Part shown: positions 23,918 to 33,630 of the stretch, in pieces
How the letters are laid out: each line of letters starts with the position of its first letter
Position numbering within the stretch: the stretch's first letter is position 1
From: Desulfopila aestuarii DSM 18488
GTDB lineage: Bacteria; Desulfobacterota; Desulfobulbia; Desulfobulbales; Desulfocapsaceae
Direction of reading: 5' to 3'
Assembly (NCBI GenBank): GCA_945863875.1
Contig: CAMBBS010000035.1
Span: 1-45,630, forward strand
Length of the DNA stretch: 45,630 nt
Notes under the pieces: generated by a model
Told to the model about the DNA's origin: nothing
Databases searched by the model: none
Seen by the model: only the letters and a program-made list of their open reading frames with translations
Made by a program: the position numbers and the translations under genes

Positions 23918-25258
23918 ATGATTTCGTTGTTCCTTAAAGATTTGTTCAACCGGGTAAATCAGGGGCGCTGGCCGTACTTGATCGTCATTGGCCATATCCT
24001 GGCCGGGAGCCTGCTGGTCTATACCCAGCCGCGATCGAATCTCGCTTTTCTGGTTTTGATGACCTCATTTATGTCGCTCTATTTTTTCACCACCAGCGTG
24101 CGTTTCAAGCTGATTGCCGGAACCATGCTCGCGCTGGTCATCATTCCCATTGTCGGCGTCAGGAATATCTTCTATCTGGAGGTTATCTTTCAGATCAGTG
24201 TCTTCGCGGCCCTGGCCCTTGGCCTCAATATCGTCGTCGGTTTTGCCGGACTGCTTGATCTGGGCTATGTGGCCTTTTATGCCGTCGGCGCCTATCTCTG
24301 GGCCTTTTTCGGCTCGCAGCAGTTTTATGTGCTGCATTTCGCTCCCGGCACACAGCCGTCGGACCTGCCATTTCTCCTGCCGGGGGACGCCTTTTATATG
24401 TTCCTGCTCGTCGGTGTGGTCATTGCCGGTTTGACGGGTATCCTGCTGGGGCTGCCGGTGTTGCGGCTGCGTGGCGATTACCTGGCGATTGTCACCCTCG
24501 GCTTTGGCGAAGTGATCAGGGTGCTCGCCAACAACCTCGATAAACCGCTCAATTTCACCAATGGCCCCCAGGGCATCACCCCCATCCAGCGCCCCTCCAT
24601 GCCGGATCCCGTGGTCGAATGGTTCAATTCCGTGTTCCGCGGCGTGGTCGGCCATGATGTGACGCCCGCGGACATGTATAACCTGATGTTTTATATTTTT
24701 GCCCTGATCGTCATCATCGTCATCATTTTTGTCACCCGCCGTCTCGACGACTCGAAGCTCGGCCGCGCCTGGACCGCGGTCCGGGAAGATGAAACCGCCG
24801 CCATTGCCCAGGGCATTCCCCTGGTGAAGATGAAACTTGCCGCCTTCGCCGTCGGCGCGTCCTTTGCCGGGGTCATGGGTGTGTTACTCGCCGCGAGCAG
24901 GACCTTTATCAGCCCGGAATCGTTTTCGTTCATGCAATCGATCGGGGTGCTCACCATGGTTATTCTCGGTGGCGCCGGCAGTATTCCCGGGGTCATCCTT
25001 GGCGCAGCGACGGTGACCATTCTCAATCTCCAGGTACTGCAGGGCTTTTCCCTCTATCTCAACGAGCTGCGCCAGAGCGACGCGGTGATGCCGATTATCA
25101 ATTTTGCCTGGAAAGACCTGTCGCCCCAGCTTGATCCGGCAAAATACCAGCGCATGCTTTTTGGCCTTATCCTCGTCCTGATGATGATCTTTCGTCCAGC
25201 CGGATTAATTCCCGCCACCCGGCGCAAACGTGAAATCGATGCGGAAGAGACCAATTAA
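23918..25258 (+). CDS. livM: Branched-chain amino acid ABC permease LivM
   Basis: 446 residues, polytopic, with the long N-terminal membrane extension usual for LivM. Core blocks: 'FQISVFAALALGLNIVVGFA', 'GLLDLGYVAFYAVGAYLWA', 'LPVLRLRGDYLAIVTLGFGE' and the ATPase-contact loop 'DDSKLGRAWTAVREDETAA'. The region 'NNLDKPLNFTNGPQGITPI' is conserved in the family. Partner of LivH in the membrane channel. Confidence 0.95.
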   Translation: MISLFLKDLFNRVNQGRWPYLIVIGHILAGSLLVYTQPRSNLAFLVLMTSFMSLYFFTTSVRFKLIAGTMLALVIIPIVGVRNIFYLEVIFQISVFAALALGLNIVVGFAGLLDLGYVAFYAVGAYLWAFFGSQQFYVLHFAPGTQPSDLPFLLPGDAFYMFLLVGVVIAGLTGILLGLPVLRLRGDYLAIVTLGFGEVIRVLANNLDKPLNFTNGPQGITPIQRPSMPDPVVEWFNSVFRGVVGHDVTPADMYNLMFYIFALIVIIVIIFVTRRLDDSKLGRAWTAVREDETAAIAQGIPLVKMKLAAFAVGASFAGVMGVLLAASRTFISPESFSFMQSIGVLTMVILGGAGSIPGVILGAATVTILNLQVLQGFSLYLNELRQSDAVMPIINFAWKDLSPQLDPAKYQRMLFGLILVLMMIFRPAGLIPATRRKREIDAEETN

Positions 25259-25273
25259 GGGGAGGGTGTGACC

Positions 25274-26068
25274 ATGGCATTACTGGAAATGAACAATATC
25301 ACCAAGGTGTTTGGTGGCCTGAAGGCCATCAGCGACGTCACCTTCTCGCTCGAAAAAGGCCGTATTGTCTCGATAATCGGACCGAACGGAGCCGGGAAAA
25401 CGACATTTTTCAATACCCTGACCGGCATCTATAAGCCCGATGGCGGTACCATCACCTTCAACGGGAAATCCCTTGTCGGTCTTCGGCCGGATCAGATCGC
25501 CGCGCGGGGAATTGCCCGAACGTTTCAGAATATTCGCCTCTTTCCGGATATGTCGGTCATTGAAAACATTCTGGTCGGCATGCATATCCATTTAAAACAG
25601 TCGCCCCTGCAGACGCTTTTCCGTTTACCTGGTTTTAAAAAAGAAGAAGCGGACGCGGAAAAAAAGGCGGTACGGCTGATGCGATATGTCGGCCTGAAGA
25701 GGGTCGAAAACGAACTGGCGAAAAACCTGCCCTACGGCGCCCAGCGCAGGCTGGAGATCGCCCGTGCGCTTGCCGCCGATCCCCTTTTGCTGCTACTCGA
25801 TGAGCCGGCTGCGGGGATGAATCCCCAGGAGACGGAGGATATCATCCGCCTGTTCCGCAATATTAAGGCGGACATGGGCATAACTATTTTACTCATCGAA
25901 CACGATATGCGCGTCGTCATGAATATTTCCGAAGATATCTGCGTCATGGATTATGGAGAAAAAATTGCCGAGGGGACGCCGCAGGAAATCCGCGCCAATA
26001 CCCGGGTCATCGAGGCCTACCTCGGCCGCGGAGCTGTAGCCGGACAGCACGAGGAGAAAATGAGATGA
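25274..26068 (+). CDS. livG: Branched-chain amino acid ABC ATPase LivG
   Basis: 264 residues from the ATG at 25274, nine bases after GGAGG; a GTG two codons upstream is possible. Walker A 'IGPNGAGKTTFFNTLTGIY', Q-loop 'GIARTFQNIRLFPDMSVIEN', the signature appears as 'NLPYGAQRRLEIARALA' (LPYGAQ in place of LSGGQ, normal for LivG), Walker B 'LLLLLDEPAAGMNP', H-switch 'LLIEHDMRVVM'. Its stop overlaps the livF start (ATGA). Confidence 0.96.
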   Translation: MALLEMNNITKVFGGLKAISDVTFSLEKGRIVSIIGPNGAGKTTFFNTLTGIYKPDGGTITFNGKSLVGLRPDQIAARGIARTFQNIRLFPDMSVIENILVGMHIHLKQSPLQTLFRLPGFKKEEADAEKKAVRLMRYVGLKRVENELAKNLPYGAQRRLEIARALAADPLLLLLDEPAAGMNPQETEDIIRLFRNIKADMGITILLIEHDMRVVMNISEDICVMDYGEKIAEGTPQEIRANTRVIEAYLGRGAVAGQHEEKMR

Positions 26069-26781
26069 GTCTGCTGCACATAGAAAATATCCATAGCTAC
26101 TACGGCCAGATCCATGCCTTAAAGGGCATATCCGTCGACGTCAACGAAGGAGAGATCGTCACCCTGATCGGCTCGAACGGCGCCGGCAAGAGTACCACCC
26201 TGCGCACCATTTCCGGCATGATGCATCCGAAAAAAGGCACGATTATCTTTGAAGGGAAGGATATCTCGAAAAAGGAGCCGCATGAGATCGTCCATTCGGG
26301 CATGGTCCATGTGCCGGAGGGGCGCGGCATCTTTCCCACGCTGACGGTCAAGGAAAACCTGGAGATGGGCGCTTTCACCATTACCGACAGTAGGCTGGTG
26401 GAAGAGCGGATGGAATATGGTTTTTCGCTTTTCCCACGATTGAAGGAGCGCATCGATCAATTCGGCGGCACCCTGTCCGGCGGCGAACAGCAGATGCTCG
26501 CCATCGCCCGCGGCCTGATGATGAATCCGCATCTGCTGATGCTCGATGAACCGTCGATGGGGCTTGCGCCGATTCTGGTCGAGTTGATCTTTGATATCAT
26601 CAAGGAACTCAATGACAACCGGGGGACAACCATCCTGCTGGTTGAGCAGAACGCCCTGATGGCCCTGTCCATTGCCCATCGCGGCTATGTCATGCAGACA
26701 GGCGAGATTACAGTCACCGATACCGCCGCCAATCTCCGGGATAATGAGGAGGTGCAGAAGGCCTATCTTGGTGTCTCCTAG
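26065..26781 (+). CDS. livF: Branched-chain amino acid ABC ATPase LivF
   Basis: 238 residues. Walker A 'LIGSNGAGKSTTLRTISGM', 'MVHVPEGRGIFPTLTVKENL', canonical signature 'LSGGEQQMLAIARGLM', Walker B 'LLMLDEPSMGLAP', H-loop 'LLVEQNALMAL' with the Gln usual in LivF. It pairs with LivG to drive transport, is the last gene of the operon and converges with the ABC exporter pair 14 bases away; no hairpin terminator lies between. Confidence 0.96.
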   Translation: MSLLHIENIHSYYGQIHALKGISVDVNEGEIVTLIGSNGAGKSTTLRTISGMMHPKKGTIIFEGKDISKKEPHEIVHSGMVHVPEGRGIFPTLTVKENLEMGAFTITDSRLVEERMEYGFSLFPRLKERIDQFGGTLSGGEQQMLAIARGLMMNPHLLMLDEPSMGLAPILVELIFDIIKELNDNRGTTILLVEQNALMALSIAHRGYVMQTGEITVTDTAANLRDNEEVQKAYLGVS

Positions 26782-26794
26782 AAAAAAGGCCTAG

Positions 26795-28618
26795 TCACGG
26801 GCAGCCCCCTGATATGGCTGCCGGATTATGCTCATTTTCCAGGTCCATGGCCACCAGATGGGCGTAGTGTCCGCCCCGCCGCAGCAGTTCCTCATGGCTG
26901 CCCTGTTCGACGATCCGGCCATGGGCCATGACCACGATATGGTCCGCCCGCCTGATGGTTGACAGCCGGTGGGCGATGACCAGCGACGTCCTGCCCTTGA
27001 AGCTGTCGGCTATGGCCTGTTCGAGGATATTCTCCGATTCCGTGTCGATGGCCGCCGTTGCTTCATCCAGGACGACAATGGTCGGGTTGCGGCAGAGCAC
27101 TCTGGCAAATGAGAGCAGTTGTTTTTCCCCGGTGGACAGTTCCAGTCCCCCTTCCCCGATAACCGTATCCAGCCCCGACGGGAGCTTGTCGACAAAACGG
27201 TTCATGCCGGTCTGGTCGAGAATTGCCTGAATCTTCTCACGGGAACAGCCGGTATCCATGACGATATTGGCAAAAAGGGTATCCTGCAGAATAAAGACAT
27301 CCTGCAGGATGACGCCGACGATGGTGCGCAGGCGGTGGACATCCAGGCCGGTGATATCCTGGTCATCGATGCGGATCGCTCCCTCCTGCGGGTCGTAAAA
27401 TCGCAGCAGCAGGTTGACCAGGGTTGTCTTGCCGGAGCCGGTGGTGCCGACCAGGGCGACGGTCTGCCCAGGATAGACGGTGAGGCAAAGGTCATGGAGG
27501 ATAGGGTTGTCCGGGCTGTAGCCGAAACGAAGATGGTTGAATTCGAGTCGGCCGGCCACCTTGTCCAGCTTTTGGGGGTGCGGCAGCTGGGCAATCTCGC
27601 TTTTCGTGTCGAGCAGCTGGAAAATACGTTCGGCGGAGGCCATCGCCGACTGGACAACGGAATATTTCTGGGCCAGCTCCCGGAGCGGCTGAAAAAAGAG
27701 GCGCATATAGGAGATAAAGGCGACCAGTTCGCCCAGGGTCAGCCGTTGCTGCAGTACTTCACCGCCGCCGTACCAGAGGATAATGGCCACGGCGGCGGAA
27801 CTGAGGAATTCGGTGAGCGGCATAAAGATACCGAAAAGCCTGATCTGCCGCAGCGTTTTGTGCAGAAAGCCTTCACTGAGCTGTTCAAAGGTCCCTCTGC
27901 TCGATTTCTGCCGGCCGAAAAGCTGAATGATGGCGATGCCGGAAATGATCTCCGACAGAAAACTGTTCAGCTTGGCCAGCTGGCTGCGTATTTCCCTGAA
28001 TCTTTCCCGGGCCAGACGGGCAAAGAGAATGGTGACAAAAAGAGCTGCCGGCACAAAAAGGGCCATCAGGCCCGCCAGCCGGGGATTCATCCAGAACAGG
28101 AGGGCGAGTATCCCGACCAGGCGCAAGAGGTCGTTGAACAGGGTGACGATGACCGAGGTGAACATCTCGTTCATGTTCTGGATGTCGTTGGTCAACCGGG
28201 TAACCAGTCTGCCTATCGGGTTGTTGTTAAAAAAACGCAGATCGAGATGCAGGAGGTGGCGGAAAAGATGCTGCCGGATGGTGTGCATCACCGATTGGCC
28301 GACCCATTCAAGGACGAAAATCTGGCAAAACGAGGCAAAGAAGATGCCGACGATAAGCAGGCCGTAGCGCAGCGTTGTTGCCCCGAGACCGGCCAGCCTC
28401 TCCTCTGTCGACAGGGACGAGGCGGTGATGTGATTATCGATGGCGGTCTGCACCAGATAGGGCAGGGTCAGGGTCGCCCAGGTGATGAGGATGGAGATGA
28501 GCACGGCAAAAACCAGGCCGGGCCAGTACGGCGTGGAAAAGCGAAAGATCCTTTGCCAGAGATGGAAATCGCTGAGCGAGCCCTGCTGCCCTTTTTCACT
28601 GTAGCCGTAGTCCATCAT
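26795..28618 (-). CDS. ABC exporter half-transporter with the canonical catalytic glutamate (MdlB/BmrD-like)
   Basis: 607 residues: six-helix export domain (about 30-330) and ATPase. Walker A 'VALVGTTGSGKTTLVNLLL' (391-399), signature 'LELSTGEKQLLSFARVL' (LSTGE at 494-498 instead of LSGGQ), Walker B 'TIVVLDEATAAIDTES' with catalytic Glu519. Its ATG overlaps the stop of the upstream exporter gene by four bases, so the two chains are made together and should form a heterodimer. The non-canonical signature here would face the partner's non-canonical Walker B, making one degenerate ATP site as in TM287/288 and BmrCD. Substrate unknown; drugs or lipids are usual. Confidence 0.93.
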   Translation of the reverse strand: MMDYGYSEKGQQGSLSDFHLWQRIFRFSTPYWPGLVFAVLISILITWATLTLPYLVQTAIDNHITASSLSTEERLAGLGATTLRYGLLIVGIFFASFCQIFVLEWVGQSVMHTIRQHLFRHLLHLDLRFFNNNPIGRLVTRLTNDIQNMNEMFTSVIVTLFNDLLRLVGILALLFWMNPRLAGLMALFVPAALFVTILFARLARERFREIRSQLAKLNSFLSEIISGIAIIQLFGRQKSSRGTFEQLSEGFLHKTLRQIRLFGIFMPLTEFLSSAAVAIILWYGGGEVLQQRLTLGELVAFISYMRLFFQPLRELAQKYSVVQSAMASAERIFQLLDTKSEIAQLPHPQKLDKVAGRLEFNHLRFGYSPDNPILHDLCLTVYPGQTVALVGTTGSGKTTLVNLLLRFYDPQEGAIRIDDQDITGLDVHRLRTIVGVILQDVFILQDTLFANIVMDTGCSREKIQAILDQTGMNRFVDKLPSGLDTVIGEGGLELSTGEKQLLSFARVLCRNPTIVVLDEATAAIDTESENILEQAIADSFKGRTSLVIAHRLSTIRRADHIVVMAHGRIVEQGSHEELLRRGGHYAHLVAMDLENEHNPAAISGGCP

Positions 28619-30429
28619 GGCAGCGGCGTCTCCTTGCTGCCGTTTTGCGTCATCTGTTTATCAAACATCGATTGATAGAGGGAATTTTCCCCAAGCAGCC
28701 GCTCGTGGCTCCCCTCGCATTCTATCGTGCCATCGGCCAAAATGATGATGCGGTCGGTCATCGACAGCAGCTTGATACGATTGGAGACGATCAGCACGGT
28801 TTTTCCGGCAAAGTGCCGCCGCAGCCCCGCGAAAACCTCATGCTCGGTCGCCACATCCACCGCCGACAGCCCGTCATCGATGAGCAGTACCGGCCGGTCG
28901 CACAGCAAGGCCCGGGCCAGGGCCAGCCTTTGCCGCTGGCCGCCGGAAAGTTTCACGCCGCGTTCCCCGGTCATGGTGTCGTAGCCGTCTTTCAGCGCCA
29001 GAATATCGTCATGGATGGCGGCATTGACCGCGGCCTCGATAATCTCCTCCCGGCTGGCATCCTCCCGGCCAAGGGCAATATTGGCCGCTATGGTATCGGA
29101 AAACAGCAGCGGCTCCTGGCCGACATAACCGATGTGCGAGCGGATGAACTGCAGGGGGAGCTGATTGACATCGACGCCGCCGAAAAAGAGTTTCCCGTCG
29201 GCCACCGGATAAAGCCGGGCGAGCAGCTTGCACAGCGTGGATTTGCCGGAACCGGTCCGGCCGGTGACCCCATGGATACCCGGGCCAAGGGATAGGGTGA
29301 GGTTTTTCAGCACCGGCGCAGAGTCGGCAGCATAGGAAAAAGTCAGATTATTGAGGGCAAAACCCGGTCGGCGGAACATTTTCGGCGCGGCCGGCAGCAG
29401 AGGATCCGCCAGCACGCTCCGGCTGGTGACCAGCTGGTAAATGCGGCCGAGTGACGTCAGCCCTCGCTGCACCAGATTGGCCACCCAGCCGATGGCCATC
29501 ATCGGCCAGATAAGCATGTAGAGATAGGTGATAAAGGCGACGAAATCGCCGAGGCTGATGGTGCCGTCGATGACCAGCCGGCCGCCGAAATAGAGGACCA
29601 TGAGCATGCCGAGGCTGCCGACCAGGGTGGCAAGCGGGCTGATCAGCCCCTGGATGGCCGCAACGCGAAGATTGCTGCGAAAATATCTTTTGCCGAGTCG
29701 GCCGAATCTGTCGGTCTGGAAATTCTCCATGGTATAGGCCTTGATTAAACCGATGGAGATGAGTGTTGAACGGGAGAATTCGGTCAGGGCGGAAAACTGC
29801 TCCTGCACCGTGGCAAAGCGTTTGTGCAGCTTGGCCGAGAGGATGCGGGTGGACACGGCGAGAAGGGGCATCGGCAGCAGGGCCAGCAGCGTGAGCAGGG
29901 GATGGATGGCAATCATAAAGCCGATGGCCGCAAGAGACATGACCAGGGCGTCGATAGCCGCGACCATGCCCATGCCGCAGGCCATCTGCACGGCGGCCAG
30001 GTCGTTGCTCGAATGGGCCATGAGGTCGCCGGTGGTATGTTTTTCAAAGAACGGCATGTCCATCTTGAGAATATGGGTGAATATCCGGTTCCTCACCGCC
30101 CGTTCGAGCAGGCGGGAAAAGCCGATGATCAAATAGCGCCAGACAAAGCGCAAGGCGACCACCGCCCCGGCAATGAGGAGGATCAGCCCGCCAAGACGCA
30201 GCAGCCCCGCCGTCGAGATGGTCATGGTTTCCAGGCCGTCGACAGCGTATTTAATGATCCGCGGGATGGTCAGCTGGAGCAGATCTACGAGGACCAGGGC
30301 GGCAAATCCGACGGCCAGGCGCAGGCGATGGCTGCGGTAGGTGGGCAGCAGCAGGTCACGAAGCTGTGAAAACGGCACCCGTCTGGGCTCGGTTTGGCTG
30401 GCGGCGGCGGTGGAAATTGTTGAACTCAA
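28615..30429 (-). CDS. ABC exporter half-transporter with degenerate Walker B (MdlA/BmrC-like)
   Basis: 604 residues: export transmembrane domain (about 35-325) and ATPase. Walker A 'VTGRTGSGKSTLCKLLA' (389-397), canonical signature 'VKLSGGQRQRLALARAL' (494-498), Walker B 'PVLLIDDGLSAVD' with Asp519 where the catalytic Glu is expected. That change marks the degenerate-site subunit of heterodimeric exporters. The apparent start is TTG at 30429 with no good ribosome binding site, so the exact start is uncertain. It is the first gene of the pair. Confidence 0.92.
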   Translation of the reverse strand: MSSTISTAAASQTEPRRVPFSQLRDLLLPTYRSHRLRLAVGFAALVLVDLLQLTIPRIIKYAVDGLETMTISTAGLLRLGGLILLIAGAVVALRFVWRYLIIGFSRLLERAVRNRIFTHILKMDMPFFEKHTTGDLMAHSSNDLAAVQMACGMGMVAAIDALVMSLAAIGFMIAIHPLLTLLALLPMPLLAVSTRILSAKLHKRFATVQEQFSALTEFSRSTLISIGLIKAYTMENFQTDRFGRLGKRYFRSNLRVAAIQGLISPLATLVGSLGMLMVLYFGGRLVIDGTISLGDFVAFITYLYMLIWPMMAIGWVANLVQRGLTSLGRIYQLVTSRSVLADPLLPAAPKMFRRPGFALNNLTFSYAADSAPVLKNLTLSLGPGIHGVTGRTGSGKSTLCKLLARLYPVADGKLFFGGVDVNQLPLQFIRSHIGYVGQEPLLFSDTIAANIALGREDASREEIIEAAVNAAIHDDILALKDGYDTMTGERGVKLSGGQRQRLALARALLCDRPVLLIDDGLSAVDVATEHEVFAGLRRHFAGKTVLIVSNRIKLLSMTDRIIILADGTIECEGSHERLLGENSLYQSMFDKQMTQNGSKETPLP

Positions 30430-30431
30430 GA

Positions 30432-30451
30432 TGATAAACTCGTAAAAAGTC
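30432..30451. repeat. Possible dispersed-repeat half (TGATAAACTCGTAAAAAGTC)
   Basis: It matches the left part of the palindrome at 18441 (TGATAA[G/A]CTCGTAAAA). It lies just upstream of the ABC exporter pair in the 265-base divergent region before the TauE-like gene, which otherwise shows no gene. Confidence 0.3.
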
Positions 30452-30694
30452 GGATTTTCAGAGGGCTAAGTAAAAAGATTGCTATGGCACCAACTGCACA
30501 CAATCGCAGATAATAATGATCGATTGGCCGAATGTCACCCTAAAACCGGCAAAAACCATTGCTGTGCCGGCTGTGCATCATCCAGACCTGTTTCAGGGGA
30601 ACTGCTCGTCCCGGTTGCAATGCGCAAAACTTAACGATACAATAGCCGGTCACCATGAAGGCTTATTGTTTACCATCTATTCAGTGAGAGAAAT

Positions 30695-31492
30695 ATGCTT
30701 CTAACATTTGTCACCTATTGTGCGGTTGGCGCCATTGCCGGAATTCTCGCCGGATTGCTCGGTATCGGCGGAGGACTGGTCATTGTGCCGATGCTCGTCT
30801 ACGTCTTTGCTCTCAACAATATCCCTGCCGAGCTGACCATGCATCTGGCCCTGGCGACCTCCATGGCGAGTATTATGTTCACCTCGGTGTCAAGCTTTAT
30901 GGCCCATCACAGAAGGGGCGCGGTGCACTGGGATGTGGTGAGGCGGATCGTCGCCGGCATCCTCATCGGTACCTTTCTCGGCTCCTGTTTTGCCGCGGCC
31001 ATGTCGACCAATTTCTTAAAGGTGTTTTTTGTTATCTTTCTTTACGTCGTGGCGGTGCAGCTGCTGCTCAATAAAAAGCCGAAAGGCGGACGTGAACTGC
31101 CGGGGAAACTCGGCATGTTCGGCGTGGGCAACGGTATCGGCGTGGTGTCCAGCCTGGTCGGTATCGGCGGCGGCTCGCTGTCGGTGCCCTTCATGCTCTG
31201 GTGCAATATCCCGGTCCATCACGCCATCGGCACCTCGGCGGCCATCGGCCTGCCCATCGCCATAGCCGGTACCGCCGGCTATATCGTCAACGGCTGGAAC
31301 GTCGCCACGCTGCCGCAGTATTCCTTCGGTTATGTCTATCTGCCGGCTCTGGTCGGCATTGCCGCGGTCAGTGTCCTGACCGCGCCGCTCGGCGTCAAAC
31401 TGGCCCATAGCCTGCCGGTGGACCGCTTGAAGCGCATTTTCGCCCTGCTGCTCTTTGTCGTGGCGACGAAGATGCTGCTCGGGGTTATTTGA
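30695..31492 (+). CDS. TauE/SafE-family sulfite/sulfonate exporter-like permease
   Basis: 265 residues with about eight membrane spans in two repeated halves, each opening with the family's glycine motif: 'GILAGLLGIGGGLVIVPMLV' and 'GVVSSLVGIGGGSLSVPFML'. The segment 'HAIGTSAAIGLPIAIAGTAG' is also typical. The family moves sulfite, organosulfonates or related anions across the inner membrane; substrate here is unknown. GAGAG lies just upstream of the start. It is a single gene, ending in a terminator shared with the convergent nucleoside transporter operon. Confidence 0.92.
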   Translation: MLLTFVTYCAVGAIAGILAGLLGIGGGLVIVPMLVYVFALNNIPAELTMHLALATSMASIMFTSVSSFMAHHRRGAVHWDVVRRIVAGILIGTFLGSCFAAAMSTNFLKVFFVIFLYVVAVQLLLNKKPKGGRELPGKLGMFGVGNGIGVVSSLVGIGGGSLSVPFMLWCNIPVHHAIGTSAAIGLPIAIAGTAGYIVNGWNVATLPQYSFGYVYLPALVGIAAVSVLTAPLGVKLAHSLPVDRLKRIFALLLFVVATKMLLGVI

Positions 31493-31512
31493 CGCGGGCC
31501 CCGGTAACGGCG

Positions 31513-31548
31513 AAAACGCACAGCCTGTCATGCAGACCGTGCGTTTTT
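31513..31548. terminator. Bidirectional intrinsic terminator
   Basis: AAAACGCAC (31513-31521) pairs with GTGCGTTTT (31539-31547). The A-run and T-run at the two ends make it work on both strands, ending the TauE-like gene and the convergent BMP transporter operon. Confidence 0.75.
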
Positions 31549-31581
31549 CAAAGCGGATTCGGTGCTGGTGCACGTTTACGA

Positions 31582-32643
31582 TTATTTGGGGATACTGCCC
31601 TCAACCCCTTCGACATACCAGTTCAAGCCAAGCAGATCCGCATCGGATATAACCTCTCCGGCTTTGACCACCAGCTCACCTTTCTGGTTCTTGATCGGAC
31701 CCTGGAACGGATGCAGGGTCCCGTCGATAATCGCCTGCTTCACCCCGTCGGCCAATTGACGAACATCCGCCGGAACGGCGTCACCGTAGGGCGCCATTTC
31801 GACCATCCCCTGCTTCAGGCCGTGCCAGGTGTCCGTCGATGTCCAGGTGCCGTCCATCACCGCCTTGACCCGGTCAATATAATAGTTGTTCCAGTTATCG
31901 ATAATCGAGGTCAGTTGCGCTTTCGGGGCGAAGGCCTTCATGTCGGAGGCCTGGCCGAAGGCGTAGACACCGCGGCTTTCCGCGACCTGCAAGGGTGCCG
32001 GAGAGTCGGTATGCTGGGTGATAATGTCGACACCCTGGTCAATAAGGGCCTTGGCGGCGTCACCTTCCTTGCCCGGATCAAACCATGAATTCACCCAGAC
32101 CACCTTGACGGTTGCCGCTGGATTGACTTTGCGCAGGGCCAGGGTAAAGGCATCGATGCCGCGAATAACCTCGGGGATGGGGAAAGAGGCGATATATCCG
32201 ACGACATTCGATTTGGTCATCTTGCCGGCAATGGTGCCCAATATGGTCCGTCCCTCATAAAACCGGGCGGAATAGGTGCTGACATTGTCCGCCCGTTTGT
32301 AGCCGGTGGCATGTTCGAACTTGATATCTTTAAATTGCTTGGCCACCTTCAGGGTCGGATTCATAAAGCCGAAGGAGGTGGTGAAAATAATATTGTGTCC
32401 GGAGCTGGCCAGCTGACGGATAACCCGTTCCGCATCCGCTCCCTCCGGAACACTCTCGACATAGGACGTTTTAATGCCCAGTTCTTTTTCCAGGGCCAGA
32501 CGGCCCTGATCATGTTGGTAGCTGTAGCCGTGATCGCCGATCGGGCCGACATAGACAAAGGCCGCCTTCGTTTCCGCGGCTGCAGTAGTGCCGACGGCCA
32601 GGGCCGCGGCGAGCACCAATGAAAATAACGTTTTTTTCAGCAT
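31582..32643 (-). CDS. BMP-family periplasmic nucleoside-binding protein
   Basis: 353 residues from the ATG at 32643, preceded by GGAG. Signal peptide 'MLKKTLFSLVLAAALAVG..' with cleavage near 'AAAETK'; no lipobox cysteine, so it is soluble in the periplasm. Family marks: 'AAFVYVGPIGDHGYSYQHDQ', 'IIFTTSFGFMNPTLKVAKQF', 'GTIAGKMTKSNVVGYIASFP', 'VIRGIDAFTLALRKVNP'. These match the Bmp/PnrA/Med group, which binds purine nucleosides. It is the last gene of the ATPase-permease-permease-binding protein unit and has 66 bases of its own leader. Confidence 0.93.
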   Translation of the reverse strand: MLKKTLFSLVLAAALAVGTTAAAETKAAFVYVGPIGDHGYSYQHDQGRLALEKELGIKTSYVESVPEGADAERVIRQLASSGHNIIFTTSFGFMNPTLKVAKQFKDIKFEHATGYKRADNVSTYSARFYEGRTILGTIAGKMTKSNVVGYIASFPIPEVIRGIDAFTLALRKVNPAATVKVVWVNSWFDPGKEGDAAKALIDQGVDIITQHTDSPAPLQVAESRGVYAFGQASDMKAFAPKAQLTSIIDNWNNYYIDRVKAVMDGTWTSTDTWHGLKQGMVEMAPYGDAVPADVRQLADGVKQAIIDGTLHPFQGPIKNQKGELVVKAGEVISDADLLGLNWYVEGVEGSIPK

Positions 32644-32709
32644 GTTTTCTCCTTTTTTGAATTGACTCATGTTAATAAAAAATACAGCTGGTGGTAAACA
32701 ACATTCGGA

Positions 32710-33630
32710 TTAACGACTCGGATGAAACGGTCTCCCCAGGCTTGCCGGGGCATTTAATTTGATCTTGGAAACATCCCTGGAAATGATCACCAGCACGAGG
32801 ATCGTCGCCAGATACGGCAGCATCGACATGACCTGGGAGGGGATGCCGATGCCCAGCGCCTGGGCATGTAATTGTAAAATTGAAATGCCGCCGAACAGGT
32901 AGGCGCCAAACAGGACGCGGACGGGGCGCCAGCAGGCAAAGACCACCAGGGCCAGGGCGATCCAGCCGCGACCCGCGGTCATCTGCTCGACCCACATGGG
33001 CGAGTAGGCCAGCGACAGATAGGCTCCGCTCAGTCCGGCCATCGCCCCGCCGAACAGTATCGCCATGAATCTGATTTTGATCACCGAGTAGCCCATGGCG
33101 TGGGCGGCATCATGGGAATCGCCCACGGCGCGCAGAATGAGGCCCGCCCGTGTTTTATGCAGGAAATAATGGATGGCGGCAACCATGGCGATTGACAGGT
33201 AGACGAGGAAATCCTGCTGAAAAAACAGGGTGCCGACAACCGGAAGGGCGGCAAGGCCGGGGATGGCAATTTTAGGCATGCCCCCGTAGGCGATACCGAC
33301 CATGTTCTGCCCCATTAAGGCGCTGAGGCCAATGCCGAAAATAGTCAAGGCCAGGCCGGTAGGCACCTGGCTGGCGTGGAAGGTGAGCACGAACAGGGCA
33401 AAAATCGCCGCCATGCATATCCCGGCAAGGACGGCGGCGAAAATGGCCACGGTCACGCTGCCGGAGGCGTGCACGGCAATAAAGCCGATTATCGCCCCCA
33501 TCACCATCATTCCTTCCACCCCGAGGTTCAATACCCCGGATTTTTCCGTGACCATTTCCCCAAGGGCGGCAAAAAGCAGCGGTGTTGCCGCGGTGATAAT
33601 CGTTAACATGGCCGGAATAAGTAAATCCAT
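32710..33630 (-). CDS. Nucleoside ABC permease, NupQ/YufQ-like
   Basis: 306 residues, polytopic. 'TAATPLLFAALGEMVTEKSG', 'VLNLGVEGMMVMGAIIGF', and 'VGIAYGGMPKI' match the second permease of BMP-type nucleoside importers (family BPD_transp_2). 'GYSVIKIRFMAILFGGAMAG' is the ATPase-contact region. ATGA overlap with the upstream permease gene suggests paired synthesis. Confidence 0.92.
   Translation of the reverse strand: MDLLIPAMLTIITAATPLLFAALGEMVTEKSGVLNLGVEGMMVMGAIIGFIAVHASGSVTVAIFAAVLAGICMAAIFALFVLTFHASQVPTGLALTIFGIGLSALMGQNMVGIAYGGMPKIAIPGLAALPVVGTLFFQQDFLVYLSIAMVAAIHYFLHKTRAGLILRAVGDSHDAAHAMGYSVIKIRFMAILFGGAMAGLSGAYLSLAYSPMWVEQMTAGRGWIALALVVFACWRPVRVLFGAYLFGGISILQLHAQALGIGIPSQVMSMLPYLATILVLVIISRDVSKIKLNAPASLGRPFHPSR

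Noticed and set aside
27119-28675. A 518-codon plus-strand open frame opposite the ABC exporter gene
   Set aside because: The minus-strand gene has all ABC motifs; the opposite frame is Gln/Asp/Gly-rich antisense of a membrane protein.
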